Assembly (NCBI GenBank): GCA_013306675.1 | Contig: JABLUY010000003.1 | Location: 194,896 to 258,895 of the forward strand | Direction: 5' to 3' | Source: Thraustochytrium sp. TN22 | Taxonomy: Eukaryota > Sar > Bigyra > Thraustochytrida > Thraustochytriidae | Length of the DNA stretch: 64,000 nucleotides | Shown: positions 22,360-32,919 of the stretch, piece after piece | Numbering within the stretch: position 1 is the first letter of the stretch | How the letters are laid out: every line of letters starts with the position of its first letter | Translations under genes and position numbers: made by a program | Notes under the pieces: model-generated | Told to the model about the DNA's origin: nothing | What the model saw: the letters and a program-made list of their open reading frames with translations, nothing else | Database searches by the model: none

Positions 22360-23398
22360 GGCGGCGGCAGCCCCTAGGCGCCGTCCTGCAGCCCCTCGCC
22401 GGGCGCCGACTTGGCGGTGGCGGTGGCGTTGGGGCGCTGCGCCAACGCCGACACGGCAGCGAAGAGCTCAGGCAGGCTAGCTAGCTAGCTAGCTCCGAGC
22501 TAAGCTAGCAGAGCTGCCAGCGCGCCGTGGGCCAGGTCGCGCGGCGCGGGGTGCGACGAGGCTCGCACTTGGCGCCCAGCGCGTCTCCGCCGCGGGCGCT
22601 CGCTCTGCAGCTGCAGCGCGGCGCGATGATGCGATTCTGGCCTCGCAGGCTGGCGCGCCGCAACAACGCGAAGGCAGGCAACAACTCCCGGGTGCAGTGG
22701 GCGCAATACAGAGCCAGACTGCGCGGTCACTCCAGCCGCGGCCTTTAGCGCCCTTTGCGCGGCGGCGCGCAAGGGCGACTGAGCGCGATTCCGCGGTTGC
22801 GCGCGCGCGCCTGCACTTGCGCGCGGCCGCGCCTGCTCGCGCCGGTCGAGGAACCGCGGCGCGTTCCGGCGGCGCGTTCCCCGGCGTCACTGGCGGCGGC
22901 GGCCCAGACCTGGACGCCGCGGCGGCGCGCGAGGGCGAGAACTGCGCGCGCGGGCGCGCGGCGCGGCGGCGCGGCGGCGGCGCGGGCGCGGGCGCGGGCC
23001 GCGGGCAGGGCCCGTGCGCACCGAGGCGGCGGCCTGCGCGGCCGGTGGACGGCCAGGGGCTGCGCGGCGGGCGCGGCGCGCTGCGATCTTCGCGACTTCG
23101 CGAACGAGACCCCGGCGCAGCGCAGCGGCAGCGCAGAGACGCCGTGCAGCGAGGCAAAGCGCTGACGGCAGGGCGGGGCAGGGCAGGGCAGGGCAGGGCA
23201 GGGCGCCAGGTGACAGGCAGACCTCGGCCGCTGGCGTCGGGCGCGTCGGCGAGGCTGGCCGGCCGGGAGCGACAGACAGACAGGCAGACAGACCGAGACC
23301 ACAGAAGCACTCTGCAGTGCTGCGCAAGTGCAGGGCTGCACGCAGCAAGGTCGCGAACGACCCGGAGGAGCTGCAGTGGTACGAGCTGGCCTTGAAGG
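22360..23398. other. Divergent intergenic region with CTAG and GGGCA repeats
   Basis: Between the transporter (minus) and DnaJ (plus), so it carries both promoters. It has a (CTAG)n tract at 22477-22496 with a satellite TAAGCTAGC at 22501, and a GGGCA pentanucleotide run at 23169-23205. Long open frames here are Arg/Ala/Gly-only and not believable as genes. Confidence 0.5.
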
Positions 23399-24751
23399 AT
23401 GTGGCAGCGACCTGTGGTGAAGCACCTGTGCGCGTCGTGCGCGGCGACGCGCGGCAGCGGCAGCGGCAGTGCGCGCGGCGTGGCGACCATGGCGGGCGGC
23501 ACGGCGACGCGGAGCCGGGCCGGCGTTCGGGCCGGGTCGGCGGGCGGGCCGACGCCCCTGTCCATGCAGATGCAGATGCAGATGCAGCAGCAGCAGCAGC
23601 AGATGCTGCTGCCGGGCGCGCGCAGGCAGTTCCACGGTTCCTCGCGGTTGTTGAACAGAGACTATTACGAGGTGCTGGGCGTGAGCCGTGACGCGGACGA
23701 GAAGACGCTCAAGAAGCGGTACCGCGAGCTGGCGAAGAAGTACCACCCGGATTCGAGCTCGGAAGAAGACGCCACGGCCAAGTTTCAGGAGATCACGCAC
23801 GCCTACGATGTGCTCTCGGACCCGCAGAAGAGGCAGGCCTATGACACCTTCGGGCCTGACTTCGAGAACATGGGCGCGGGCGGCGGCGGCGGCGGCGCCG
23901 AGGGCTTTGGCGGCTTCGGCGGCGGCTTCGGCGGCTTCGAGGACTTTTTTGGCGGCGGCTTCGGCCAGCAGCAGGGCCGCGCGCGCGGCTCGGTCAAGAC
24001 GGCGGGCGCCGACCTGGGCGTGCGCGTCAACCTGACGTTTGACGAGGCGGTGCGCGGCACGACCAAGACGGTGAACTTCTTGGCTGACGCCAAGTGCCAC
24101 TCGTGCAGCGGGTCCGGCGCGGCCAAGGGCGAGTCGCCCGACTACCAGACCTGCTCCGCCTGCAACGGCCAGGGCGTGCGCGTGCAGCTGGTCGGTGGCT
24201 TCATCCAGGTCCCGTCCCCGTGCGAGGTCTGCCAGGGCGCGGGCCGTACCATCAAGAACAAGTGCAACTCGTGCGGCGGCGCCGGTGTGGAGCATGACCA
24301 GCGCCAGTCCGCTACGCTCGACATCCCGGCGGGCGTTGACAGTGGCATGACGATGACCCGCGTCGGTCTCGGCAACGCCGGCCTGCGCGGCGGCCGCAAC
24401 GGCGACCTCGTGGTCGAGTTCGCCGTCCTGCCCGATCGCTACTTCAAGCGTCGCGGCACCGACGTCTACACGGAGTGCCCGGTCTCGCTCGCGCAGGCGG
24501 TGCTCGGTGGCAAGGTCCCGGTGCGCACGCTCGACGGCGAGATCGACCTCAAGGTGCCCGAGGGCGTCTCGCACGGCGAGACGCGGCGCTTGCGCGGCAA
24601 GGGCATCACCCACGTCAACGATCAGAACCGCCGCGGCGACCACTTCGTCACCTTCGAGGTGGCGATGCCGACCAAGCTCACCGATCGCCAGCGCGAGATT
24701 ATGGAGGAGTTTGACGAGGAGGAGAAGCGCAAGGCCGGGGGGAAGGCATGA
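23399..24751 (+). CDS. Type A DnaJ/Hsp40 co-chaperone, probably mitochondrial
   Basis: Stimulates the ATPase of an Hsp70 partner and delivers unfolded clients. The 450-residue product has a basic, Gln/Met-rich leader of about 85 residues ending in ARRQFHGSSRLLN, which looks like a cleavable mitochondrial presequence. It is followed by a J domain (DYYEVLGV, with the HPD triad in KYHPDSS), a Gly/Phe-rich segment, and a cysteine-rich domain with all four CxxCxGxG motifs (CHSCSGSG, CSACNGQG, CEVCQGAG, CNSCGGAG). Two C-terminal client-binding domains follow, ending near residue 435. This is the layout of Mdj1/Tid1. The first ATG is used; a second in-frame ATG at 23489 in a better context (GCGACCATGG) is a real alternative. 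Confidence 0.92.
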   Translation: MWQRPVVKHLCASCAATRGSGSGSARGVATMAGGTATRSRAGVRAGSAGGPTPLSMQMQMQMQQQQQQMLLPGARRQFHGSSRLLNRDYYEVLGVSRDADEKTLKKRYRELAKKYHPDSSSEEDATAKFQEITHAYDVLSDPQKRQAYDTFGPDFENMGAGGGGGGAEGFGGFGGGFGGFEDFFGGGFGQQQGRARGSVKTAGADLGVRVNLTFDEAVRGTTKTVNFLADAKCHSCSGSGAAKGESPDYQTCSACNGQGVRVQLVGGFIQVPSPCEVCQGAGRTIKNKCNSCGGAGVEHDQRQSATLDIPAGVDSGMTMTRVGLGNAGLRGGRNGDLVVEFAVLPDRYFKRRGTDVYTECPVSLAQAVLGGKVPVRTLDGEIDLKVPEGVSHGETRRLRGKGITHVNDQNRRGDHFVTFEVAMPTKLTDRQREIMEEFDEEEKRKAGGKA

Positions 24752-26249
24752 CCTTGCAGATCGCCGTGAGAGTGGTCGTTCGCAGTAGAGATTATTAGGA
24801 AAGCCCGAGGCTGGCTGGCGCCGCACCAGCGGTGGCGGGCGAAATGCGTTGCGACGCGACGCGGCGACTTTGACCCGCTGCCTTCTGGCCAAGTCAAGTG
24901 GTTGCTCCGTGCCGAGCAACATCATCAGGGAGGCACATACACAAACAAAAGGTACTTTCTTCTAAGCTTTGGCTCGGTCTTGGCACTTCGTGATTGGGAA
25001 TCTCGTGCCAGCGGTGGCAAAGCAGTGCCACTGTGGGCGCGCCGCAGGCACTCACTGTCACTGGCAGGCAGTGCAAGTGGCACTGCACGGTCTGCCTGCC
25101 AGCCAGCGGTGACCAACCGATCGTGCGGGCTGCGCGAGATTGGGTCCTCGAGCGCGTTGATGACGTCCGGAGTCGGCTTGCCTTTCTTCAAAGCCGGATC
25201 GTTCGTGTACGGAGCCGGCGGCGCTGATGTTGTGACGCACGGCGGCGCAGCAAACCCGCAACTATCTGTGACCGCCGACCGCGGCCTTGCCAGGTGCTCC
25301 CTGTCAGTCTGTCCTGTGGCGCCCAGGCTTCGTCAGACGTTCCCTTGACTGGCTGCAGTGATTTTTTTTGGCGGTCATCACTCTTCGTACGGGTCGGCCA
25401 TCGCCGGCTGGCTTTCGATCGCGGTCACGGTGGCCACCTCTGACTCGGACAGGAGGAGGCCGTTGACCGGTGCCCGTGAATCGACTCCTCTTACGCGACC
25501 AGGCGTCGCCGCCTGCACAGGGCCGGAGTCCTCGCCTCGTCCGGTGGCATGTATGGCAGCGAGCGCAGGCGGACGCAGGGTAGCTACTTAGGCTAGCTCG
25601 CTCCGGCTAGCTAGCTCTAACTTACTAACTTAGTAGCCAGCGAGCCGAGCACTGGCAGGCCAAAGACCAGCCCGCGCGCCGCCCACCCGGCGCCCGCGCG
25701 CCCGCCCGCCAGTCCGCAGGCAGGCGGGCAGACGGCAGTCACCCTCGGCCGCTCCGCTCGCCCGGCAGGCCAGCCAGGGCAGCGCGCCGCGCCGCGCCGC
25801 GCCGAGCGCGCGGCCGCGCACGGCGCCGCTTCCCGCACACGGGCGGTGACGCGGTAAGGTACGAAAGAGGCGAGGTGGCGGCAGCGCCGCAGCCTGTAGC
25901 TAGCTGGAGGCTCTTGCCCTCGCTCGGCGGTCGCTCGCTGGGCCGCGCGCTGCAGTGCCAGTGGCGGCTGCGCGGTGCGAGCGGCGGCGACGGGCGGCCA
26001 GCTTGACGCACTCGCGCTCGAGCGCGAGCGCGAGCGCGAGCTCGACCTCCGATTCGATTCGAATTTGAATTTGAATGCGAATTCGAATTCGAATTCTTTG
26101 AATTTGAATTTGGAGGTAACAGTGGCGCACACGCGCGCGTATCGACAGGCAAGCAAGCAAGGTGCCAGCACGACCAGCGCGGCGCGTGCAGCCTGGCGGG
26201 GCCGCCGCGGCCGCGGAGAGGCGCGCGGCGGGCGCGCGAGCGGCGGCAG
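24752..26249. other. 1.5-kb spacer with hairpin, TAGC tract and GAATTC/GAATTTG repeats
   Basis: No gene seen. It contains nested inverted repeats at 25062-25103 (CTGGCAGGCAG with CTGCCTGCCAG, inner GCAGTGC with GCACTGC). TAGC-rich tracts lie at 25581-25634 and 25895-25906. An unusual AT-rich patch at 26050-26115 is made of GAATTC, GATTCGA and GAATTTG hexamers and ends 135 bases before the next ATG. A CGAGCG run at 26025-26040 precedes it. Confidence 0.5.
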
Positions 26250-28748
26250 ATGGCTTTGACGGGCGAGGCGGCGGCGGAGGACGACATCATGGCGGCGGAG
26301 GCGGCGGCGGTGGCGCCGGCCGGGGCGGCGTACGAGGATGAGAGCGACGAGCGCGTGAAACGGCGGCACAGCGTCATCGTGACGCGAGGCAGGCCGGCGA
26401 CGAGCGCGGAGCAGGCCTTCCTGGTGGGGCTGGTGCTGGCGGGCGGCGGGCTGTTCCTGGTGCTCTTCAGCGGACTGCCGTACTGCTTTGGCGCGGAGGT
26501 CTTCGATGCGCTCACCGGGCTGTATGACTACTTCCCGTACGCGATGGCGGGCGCAGTTGCGCTGGCCCTGCTGCTGTACGTGATGGATGTGGGGTGGTGG
26601 CCTGGGTCGCTCTTCTACGTGGGCCGCGCGCTCATGGGCGTGGCGTCGCTGGCGTTCGCGGTGGCCATGCTCATGGCGACTCGGGAGTACGTGGTGGCGC
26701 CCGTGGCCATCTTCCTCTTTGGCGCGCCCATCTTCTTCTTGAGCCTCAAGGTGACCCTCTTCCCGCTTATGGACGCCACGGACCTGTTGCGCAGCCTGCA
26801 GTACGGGCTCGCGGTGGTCTGGGCCGGCTCGCTCGGCATTTGGCTGGCCTGGGTCATCGAGGGCCACTGGTGGGAGGCATCGACCAAGGTGGACTTTTAC
26901 CAGCGCATGAACTGTGAGCTGGAACTGGCCAACGAGACCGCGCTGCTGTACCAGCTGGATGCCGCCACCGTGGGCGACCTGGACGAGGCCTCACAGGAGG
27001 CTATTGACTCCATGCTGGACTCATGCACGAGCGCCTTTGTGCTGTGGCTGCTGCCCTTCGTGCTGTCCCTGTGGGCGCTGGTCTTTGGCTTCATGCTCTT
27101 CTTGATCAAGCGCGCGCTGGAGCAGTCGCGCGAGGCCAGCGGCAAAGGCATGGACCCCCTGGCGCAGGGTTTCCTCATGTTTGTCAGTCTGGGTTTTCTC
27201 GGCATCTACGCGGCCTCGGGCATCGCCGCCGCGCAGATGGATCTCACCAACGTGGTGCTGGCGCTGGCCTTTATGGCACTCATCATCGCCGGTATCATCG
27301 TCATCGCCGTCTTCGGGTGGGGCGAGATCGTGCAGGCCCTCACGCGCACGCCGCTGGGCAACCGCCTTCTGGCCTTTATGAGCTCCGACTGGGTGCGCGC
27401 CATCCTCTTCATGCTGACGGGCCCCTTCTTCCTCATCTACATGGTACTCAGCATCTTCACGCAGGCCAACCGCAAGATGTTCTCCTGGACCAAGCCGCTC
27501 AAGGAGGAGGAGCGCTCGCTCATACTCACGGCGAACGCCACCGGCATCTACAACTCTGTACGCCAGTGGTCCTGGACCTCGGTGCTCACCAAGATGCTTT
27601 GGATCGGCATCCTCTTTTTCCTCTTCTCCGTCGGCGTGACGCGCCTCACGACGCTCTTTCTGTCATGGCTGAACGAGCAGCTCTCCGCGCTTTCGCTCGG
27701 CGCCACCACGGCCATCTTCGTCGCGGTCGGCATAATCATGTTCCTGCTGCCTCCCGTGCCTGGTGTGCCGGTCTATCTCTCGGGTGGCATCATCCTCGTG
27801 GCCAGTGCGCGCGAGAGCATGGGCTTTTGGGGTGGCGTCTGCTTCACCATGGCCATCTGCTTCGGGCTCAAGATGCTCGCTGTCACCATCCAGCAGAAGG
27901 TCTTCGGCGAGTTCATGGCCTCTCGCTACGTGTCGGTGCGCAGCTTCATCGGCGTCAACAGCGTCGAGATGCGCGCCATCCGTGAGATTCTCACCGCGCC
28001 CGGCATGACCGTGCCCAAGGTCTCCGTGCTCTGTGGCGGCCCGGACTGGCCCACCTCCGTCACCACGGGCATCATGCACCTCTCGCTGCCCTCCATGCTC
28101 TTTGGCACGCTGCCCATCATCTTCCTCATCGCGCCCTGCGTAATTGCCGGCGCCGTGCTGCTGCGCACCGGTGAGGGCGGCATCTGGGCCAGCGTCTCCA
28201 CAGTCACGCTCGCCATCGCCGTCATCACGCAGGGCGGCGCCATGCTCGTCGCCGTGCACTACATCGCCAAGGTCTCCGTCGAGAAGCGGGCCGACCTCCT
28301 GCTCCAGCCGTCCGACGAGGAGGTGCTCCAGCTCGAGCGCATCAGCCGCCAGCACCAATACCTCTACAGGACTGTGACCTCCTGGCACCACCTCGGCCTC
28401 TTCGAGCGCTTCACGCTCCTCGTCGCGGCCTCCTGCATGACTGCCTCCTGCTACCTCTTTCAGCTCGTCGGCGACTCTTGCTTTGTTACCTTTGAGGTCA
28501 GCGACTCCATTGACGAAGTGCTCGACGGCAACGTCCTCAACATCGTCAAGAACCCGCTTGGCTACATCTCCCTCCTCCTCTTTGCCCTGCCCTGCGTCCT
28601 TCTCTTCCTCTTCAACACCTACATGGGCGTCGTCGTCAAACGCGCAGCTGCCGACCCCAACCACTGGGCCCACGAAGAGGCTGCCAAGCACTTGGAGGCC
28701 GACCGGGCTGCTGGGCTCTTTCCGGACGACAGCCCCAGTAGCGCATGA
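26250..28748 (+). CDS. Large polytopic membrane protein with possible VTT/DedA-like segment
   Basis: I do not recognise the family with confidence. The 832-residue product has about 15 hydrophobic segments spread from residue 50 to 810. The N-terminus is short and acidic (DESDERVKRR), and a hydrophilic acidic loop at about 215-255 has an NET sequon. The stretch near residues 490-560 (LLPPVPGVPVYLSGGI ... GFWGGVCF) has the Pro-Gly-x-Pro then Gly-Gly spacing of VTT (SNARE-associated Golgi, DedA) domains, whose members such as VMP1 and TMEM41B scramble lipids. The rest does not fit that family, which is normally 250-400 residues. The start is ATG following GGCGGCAG. Function open; an organellar lipid or solute role is only a possibility. 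Confidence 0.8.
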   Translation: MALTGEAAAEDDIMAAEAAAVAPAGAAYEDESDERVKRRHSVIVTRGRPATSAEQAFLVGLVLAGGGLFLVLFSGLPYCFGAEVFDALTGLYDYFPYAMAGAVALALLLYVMDVGWWPGSLFYVGRALMGVASLAFAVAMLMATREYVVAPVAIFLFGAPIFFLSLKVTLFPLMDATDLLRSLQYGLAVVWAGSLGIWLAWVIEGHWWEASTKVDFYQRMNCELELANETALLYQLDAATVGDLDEASQEAIDSMLDSCTSAFVLWLLPFVLSLWALVFGFMLFLIKRALEQSREASGKGMDPLAQGFLMFVSLGFLGIYAASGIAAAQMDLTNVVLALAFMALIIAGIIVIAVFGWGEIVQALTRTPLGNRLLAFMSSDWVRAILFMLTGPFFLIYMVLSIFTQANRKMFSWTKPLKEEERSLILTANATGIYNSVRQWSWTSVLTKMLWIGILFFLFSVGVTRLTTLFLSWLNEQLSALSLGATTAIFVAVGIIMFLLPPVPGVPVYLSGGIILVASARESMGFWGGVCFTMAICFGLKMLAVTIQQKVFGEFMASRYVSVRSFIGVNSVEMRAIREILTAPGMTVPKVSVLCGGPDWPTSVTTGIMHLSLPSMLFGTLPIIFLIAPCVIAGAVLLRTGEGGIWASVSTVTLAIAVITQGGAMLVAVHYIAKVSVEKRADLLLQPSDEEVLQLERISRQHQYLYRTVTSWHHLGLFERFTLLVAASCMTASCYLFQLVGDSCFVTFEVSDSIDEVLDGNVLNIVKNPLGYISLLLFALPCVLLFLFNTYMGVVVKRAAADPNHWAHEEAAKHLEADRAAGLFPDDSPSSA

Positions 28749-29552
28749 TTTGTTTTGGCTCGAGCAAGCGAAATGAGCGGCCTGCCTGCCGACCACGTAG
28801 GCTGGGCCTATTGGAGCGCAGGGCGCAGGCGATTGCCGAACGACCGAAATGGCACACAGCTTTGCTTGCTCTCTCGCTCCCTTCAAGCCTTCGCAAGCAA
28901 GCATGCATGCTCGCGCGCACGCATGCGCATCCGAGCTTCCCTCGAGAGCGTCATACGCCACTTCTGTGTTTTCAAATCCGATCTTTAATATGTTCGGAGG
29001 CTCTCTGTGACTCCCTTGCGCTGTTCAGGTTCTAATGGAATGGAACACAAGTGTCACGGAGTGTCACGTCGCCTGCCAGTGGTATCTGGAATTCAAACGT
29101 CCTCTTTCCAGTTTCTCGTGCTTGACCTTTCCTTCGCCCAGCTCCGCCTCTAGCTCAGCTGCGATCTGTTACGCTCAGCTAGCTAGACTACTAGCTCTGG
29201 GCCACAGATTCCTACAATGATTACGTCGGACACCCGCCCGGTCAGTACGCCAACCGGCACGCGCTCCGAGTCATGCATGCCAGGTTTGACAGTCATTCTG
29301 CGATCGAAGAAGAAAGCTTTCTGCATGTGCCAAGCCTTCATCCTTGTGTTGCTCGTATCGTATCGTCCATGTCACCATCCGCGACGCCCCGCGTCGCACA
29401 TGCGCCGGCTGCGTGAGCGTTGCAGGTTTTTCCTTCTGCCATGCCATGCCATGCCAGAGCAAGGCAGGCCCGGCCTAACTACCAGGGCACGATCAAACCG
29501 CCATCGCAGCGCTAGCGACGAAGTCGCGCTCGCGCTCGCGCGCGGCGGCGGA

Positions 29553-29583
<31 letters not shown>

Positions 29584-29604
29584 GGGGCGGCGGCAGGCGC
29601 GGCC
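28749..29604. other. Intergenic spacer, locally AT-richer
   Basis: Between two plus-strand genes, so it holds the 3' end of the membrane-protein gene and the promoter of the CEP70-like gene. TAGCTAG-type tracts lie at 29151-29200. ATGCC repeats sit near 29438, and a GGC run at 29556-29585 lies directly before the next ATG. No gene seen. Confidence 0.5.
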
Positions 29605-30247
29605 ATGAGCGGGTACCTGGACGAGTCGCGCGCGTCGGGGCGCAGCCTGGCGTCCATGTCGGTGGTGGACGGCGGGCTGGAGGTGGACCTGGGCGAGGCG
29701 ACGCTGCAGATCAACAGCGCGGGGAGCATTGACATCAACGTGCGCGAGGGCGGGGCCACGCCGCGCTCGCAGCGCAGCAGGCGGAGCGAGGTGTCCCAGG
29801 GTCTCGACGACTTTCTGCAGCAGCAGGGGCTCGACGAGTCGCTTATCGAGGAGGCCGCAGTGCGCACGGCGGTCGGGATCGAGGACGACGACGCGGCGGC
29901 GGTTGACGACGACCTGAGCGACGGCCTGGGTGACGACGACGATGATGAGCATGGCGAGGACGATGATGCGCTCGGGCTGGGCTTTGACGATTTGGACCGG
30001 GGCGAGGACGACGGCGAAGAAGGCGCTTCGTCCACGCTTGAGTTCGCGAAGCTAATTCGGTCTGCTGATGACAGCGGCCTGGGCGGCGGGAGTCTTGACC
30101 ACAGCGGGGACCCAAACACGAGCCTGGAGGCGCGACTCAAGCGGCTCGAGGCGCTTCTCGAGGACGAGGCGCAGGTCGATCGGCAACACCAGCAGCAGGA
30201 CAAGGACAGGCAGCATCAGCAGCAGGAGCAGCAGCAGCAGCAGCAGG

Positions 30248-30282
<35 letters not shown>

Positions 30283-32919
30283 CCAGGGGCACGACTTTCG
30301 CTGCAACGGCGGCAGGGCCCGAGCGACGCAGAAGACGCTCCCAAGCGCGCGACGACGCGCGTTCAGGAAAGCGTAGACCAGCTCTCGGAATCCAAGGAGA
30401 GTCTGGAGGCGAGGATGCAGCGCCTTGATAAGCTGCTCCAGGTGACCGAGGGCGACGATGAGATCGACGAAGGCGATGGCGGGGACGAAGACGACGAGGA
30501 CGAGGAGGAAGGGCCTACGCCATCTAGCGACGACCTGCTCGTAAGCGGCGCCAGCGCGAGCCGCCACGAAGAGCCGTCAACGAGCAGCCTCCTGCTGGAG
30601 CGCGACGTGCTTGCGCAGCGCAGCAGCGCGGGCCCCAAGACGAGGTCACCGCCGTCTAGCAAAAGGTATACGCAGCGCTCACCGAGCGGGGGCCTGGGCA
30701 CGCCCATGGTGCGAGCAGGGCGCGACGACCCGATGGCTGGCGAGGAGGCGCTGGGGCTGTCGCAGCTGGGTGAGGAGATGGCGGATCAGGAGGCGTGGGA
30801 GCGCCTGAACCGTGAGCTCGTGCGCGCCGGCTTCCAGTCCGTGCCAATGCGTGGTGGCGCCGCGGACCCGCAGGCGCTCGTGGTGGAAGTCAAGAGCATC
30901 CTGACACAGTACCAGCGTCGCGGCGAGATGATCGAAGAGGTGACGCTGGAGGCAAACTCGAGCCGGCAGACGGATCAAGAGGCGTGGCGGCGAGTGGAGG
31001 TGGCGGCGCGCGACAAGGCGCGGCTGGAGGCGCAGCTGCGCGCGAGCCAGGAGGAGGCGCGCGAGGCCAAGGAGCGCGCGAACGCGTCGCACCGCGGGGA
31101 CGCGGAGCAGGTGCGCGCGCTGCAGCGCGAGAACGCGGCGCTGCAGCAAAAGCTGACGCTGAGCGAGCATCGCGTGCGCGCCAAGGAGGCAGACCTGGAG
31201 CGGCTCCAGAAGAAGCTGGAAACGGAGTCGCGGCACTCGAGCTCGCAGCGTGAGCGCACGCGTGAGGTCTTCCGCGAGGTGGCGAGCCGCGAGCCGCGCA
31301 GTAATTCTCGCGCGGACCAGAAGCTGCTGGACGTGGTGGAGGCCTTCGAGACGGAGCGGCGCGAGATGCACGAGGAGCGCGACTTGCTGAACGCGGAGAT
31401 CCGGCGGTTGAACCAAGCGCTGGAGGACCGCGCCAACGAGTTGAATGGGAGCCGCGCCTCGTCGCTAGACGAGCGGGAGCGGCTGCTGCAGCGGCGCGCG
31501 CGCGAGGCGGAGCAGGACCAGCGCGTCTCGCGCGAGGCCATGGACCAGCGCGAGCGTGCCATTGTGAGCAAGCTGAGCAAGCTGGAGGGCCAGCTTGCGG
31601 AGGCGCGCCGCGGCGAGGAGAGGGCGGCGGAGCACGTGGAGAACCTCAAGCTGGAGCTCGCGTCGCGACCGACGATGCGTGACTGGAAGGCTTCGCAGCG
31701 GCGCGTGGCACAGCTCGAGGCGCAGCTGCAGAGCGCCGTGGAGGCGCTCGAGGAGACCGAGGTGGCCGAGGCTGCGCGCAACAATATCTTCGTGCCGGGG
31801 CCTCGACGTGGGGGCGGCGGCGGCGGCCATGTCGGCAACGGCGACCCGGACCGTCTCTCGGCGCGCGAGCGCGTGGAGCTCATGGCCAAGCGCGCTGTGG
31901 CGGAAGCGGCGGACGACCGCCGCCACAAGAGTACGGCGGAGCTCGTGCGGCGCGACAAGCTGAACCACCGCCTGGGGCTCTCGCGCGTCACGGCGCTGCC
32001 CAAGACAGCCGCGCACGACATCTTGCAGGAGCTCTGCCGCCTGCTAGAGCTCTCGGACGTTCACATGCTGGTGCCGGCAGTGCAGAAGATGTGCTGGGTG
32101 GTGCGCGCCATGCCGCGGCTGGAGCGCTTCGCCAAGGACGTGGGCAGCTTCGTCATGCTGCATGGCGACGATCTCACGCAGCAGGCCGCCGAGGCGGACG
32201 CGCGCGACCCAACGTCCGCCTCGCTGCAGGCAGTCCTGCCGCAGCTCAAACGCTGGGTCAACGACGTGCGCACCGTGTCGGTGTGGCGCCGCTTCCGCGA
32301 GGACCTGCTGCACGAACTGGCTCGTGCGCCGTCCATGTCGCTGCCTTCCGGGGACCCGCAGCGCGCGCGCCAGTCGTGCGACCTTACGAACGAACAGGTA
32401 GTCCAGGCGGTGCGCGACCTTGTGGCGCTGGAGCGCGGCATGATGGACCACCAGACCGCCTTTCGCGCCGCGGATCAGTACATGTCAGAGAACCCTGACG
32501 CGCTCGTCTCGCGCTGTGTGGCGCACTTTCAGCAGCTCTTTGAGCTACGCTCCATCGAGGGCGTCCTGCCCAAGATGAACGAGCTGTACGTCTACTCGAA
32601 TGAGATGCGCAACTTCATGCAGGTCTTGCGGCCCACGCTGGGCCTCGGCCCGCACGCTTCGGTGCATGCCTGCCTCGCCAAGCTGCAGGATGTCACGCTG
32701 TCCAAGCCCGCCTCGCGACAGCGCGCGGCCAGCGGTTCCGACAGCGGCGGCGGCGGCGGCGGCAGCGAGTCGGGTTCGGCGACTGGTCGTCGCCAGCTGC
32801 GCCCGGAGGATGTCAGTCTGCCGCGCTGGCGAGATGACGAGGACGAGGACGAGGTGGAGGACGAGGGTGCGGCAGCCATGGAAAACGAAGCCCGTCGTGC
32901 GCAAGCCATTGATTTGTAA
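29605..32919 (+). CDS. CEP70: CEP70-like centrosomal coiled-coil protein
   Basis: CEP70 binds gamma-tubulin and organises centrosomal microtubules and ciliogenesis. The 1104-residue product has an acidic N-terminal third (Asp/Glu runs near 90-150), a Gln tract near 194-227, a second acidic patch near 290-310, a long coiled coil at about 430-725 rich in Glu/Arg/Gln heptads, and a C-terminal conserved region at about 780-1030. That region recalls vertebrate CEP70: the leucine-rich DILQELCRLLELSDV, then VRAMPRLERF, then VAHFQQLFELRSIEGVLPKMN, ELYVYSNEMRNFMQVLR and a closing helix. Human CEP70 is about 600 residues, so the N-terminal half is an expansion. The tail after 1040 is Gly/Ser-rich then acidic. 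The GCGGCCATGAG context supports the start. Orthology rests on remembered family sequence. Confidence 0.72.
30180..30292 (+). repeat. CAG tract encoding poly-Gln in the CEP70-like gene
   Basis: Impure CAG/CAA run giving about 35 mostly Gln residues. It is potentially length-variable between strains. Confidence 0.85.

Noticed and set aside
22745-24925. 726-codon minus-strand frame over the DnaJ gene
   Set aside because: It lies opposite a full DnaJ with HPD and four zinc motifs; its own translation is His/Arg/Ala-rich.
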